From Diplonema japonicum (lineage: Eukaryota > Euglenozoa > Diplonemea > Diplonemida > Diplonemidae), in assembly GCA_964019335.1 (NCBI GenBank), contig OZ025680.1, forward strand, positions 62,001 through 126,000: a stretch of DNA of 64,000 nucleotides, written 5' to 3'. This document shows positions 63,003-64,000 of the stretch, one piece after another. Position 1 is the first letter of the stretch. Every line of letters begins with the position of its first letter. The notes under the pieces were generated by a model. It did no database searches. It was not told where the DNA came from and worked only from the letters and a program-made list of their open reading frames with translations. Position numbers and translations under genes: made by a program.

Positions 63003-64000
63003 GAATAAAAAAAATATAAAAAAAAAAGGATTCCTACCAGAGAGAGAATCAAGGCTTACTAGCCTTTTTATTGAAACGTGTAAAAAGAAGAAAGAAAGAA
63101 AAAAAAAAGAAGAAAAAAAAATTTCAACTTTTTTTTGCAGGTAGGAATACTATATCCTTTTGTGTATTTTCCCCATTCCACCCCCCCCCCCCCCCCCCCT
63201 CTCCTACTTGTCTCGTTCCATTTCCATTTTTTTTTATGCAGGTTAAAGCTTTCCGTAATAAAAGAAGGGAGAAAAAATATAAAAAAAATATCCCTTGTTT
63301 TTTTTTTTTTTTTTTTTATAGCCATACTTTCCCCCTAGTCACACTTCAACAACTCTACTCTGGGGAGGGAGGAGCGGGGATTGGGGGAAAAATGGGGGAT
63401 GGAATCACAGGGGAGAAGGGAATTAAAAGTTTAATATTAAGGTGGAAAAAAATGGGAAAGGAGGGGGGAGAAAAAAAATAAAAAATAAAAAAAAAAAGGA
63501 GGGAAAACTGAGAGAGAGGGAAAGGGGGCAATCGTGGAGCGTAATAGGTAGGGGGTAACTAGAGGGGGAAACTGGATATCAGACTTTTAATGCCTATTAG
63601 TTTAAAAAGAAAAGGGGGAAAAAAAGGGGGGGGAATTTGTGTACCGGGAAGTATTTCTTTTCTTCTTCTTCTTTGAAATCACAAATGATAAAAAGAAACA
63701 GAACCCTCGGTTTTCTTAAAAAAGTAGAACTTTTTTTTTTTTTGAGAAACCAGTCTCGGAGAAGGGTGGGGATAAAAAAAGGGAAGAGAACGAGAGAAGA
63801 AAATCGTGTGTGTGTGCGCTTTGAGGCGTGGAGCGTAAAGGATTTGTTCATTCTTTTCTTTTTCAGAACTTTTTTTTTTTTTTTTAAAACAAGCAAAAAA
63901 AAAAAAATTGCTATCGAAACGTACCTGTGGAGAAAAGGGGGGAATGTTTTCTTCCCGGGTTAAAACCCAAGTCAAAACAAATTTAAAAAAAAAAAAGAAG

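Larger units (their letters stand above)
61510..64000. other. Gene-poor end of the window
   Basis: Homopolymer-rich DNA with G29 near 62013, C19 near 63181 and many A and T runs. Two type B hairpin elements lie here. Open frames are lysine/phenylalanine artefacts. No gene, tRNA or other RNA recognised. Confidence 0.6.

Overview
The window reads as nuclear DNA of a eukaryotic protist. It is most likely a euglenozoan and plausibly a diplonemid; this is inferred from gene organisation and no species was identified. Every gene I can support, about twenty over 64 kb, lies on the minus strand. That is the layout of a kinetoplastid/diplonemid polycistronic array, and several start codons sit shortly downstream of a pyrimidine-rich tract plus AG that could accept a spliced leader. 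Genes are GC-rich islands in a low-complexity sea of A, T, C and G homopolymers, tracts of 40 or more A included. Introns are GT-AG and mostly 31-54 nt. I placed them by restoring conserved motifs across the junction, for example the FCP1 DLDQTLV motif, the BIR domain, the ligase C-terminus and the PyrI zinc domain.

Layout. 1-3.9 kb: decayed non-LTR retrotransposon with endonuclease, reverse transcriptase and a 2A-like motif. 4.0-6.4 kb: a small unknown gene and a fused PyrB-PyrI aspartate carbamoyltransferase. 8.3-17.2 kb: a TMEM65-GAF protein, an unknown low-complexity protein, a sulfurtransferase, a five-exon unknown gene, an XRCC1-like BRCT protein and DNA ligase III. 19.3-21.0 kb: FCP1/SCP-type phosphatase. 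21-26 kb: gene desert. 26.2-33.3 kb: MLO-like membrane protein, survivin-like BIR protein, GT25-type glycosyltransferase and an AA10 lytic polysaccharide monooxygenase carrying two CBM1-like modules. 34.2-52.4 kb: a tandem duplication. Each unit has a giant proteinase K-like subtilase with about ten CUB-like modules and a cysteine-rich secreted protein. The second unit also carries a 1.6 kb pogo-like transposon, and its protease has a frameshift that removes the membrane anchor. 53.5-61.5 kb: second copy of the five-exon gene, DNAAF1-like LRR protein, EF-hand protein, HMG-box-like protein, amino-acid transporter and glucose-6-phosphate dehydrogenase. The last 2.5 kb holds no recognisable gene.

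Functional themes. LIG3 and XRCC1 homologues are adjacent and would act together in single-strand break repair. The block at 30-52 kb is rich in secreted or surface proteins (glycosyltransferase, LPMO, subtilases, cysteine-rich proteins), consistent with an osmotrophic or predatory heterotroph that digests polysaccharide and protein. DNAAF1 implies motile flagella. A dispersed ~40-nt hairpin element (six copies, one orientation) and a TTATTTAAC-rich foldback repeat occur between genes.
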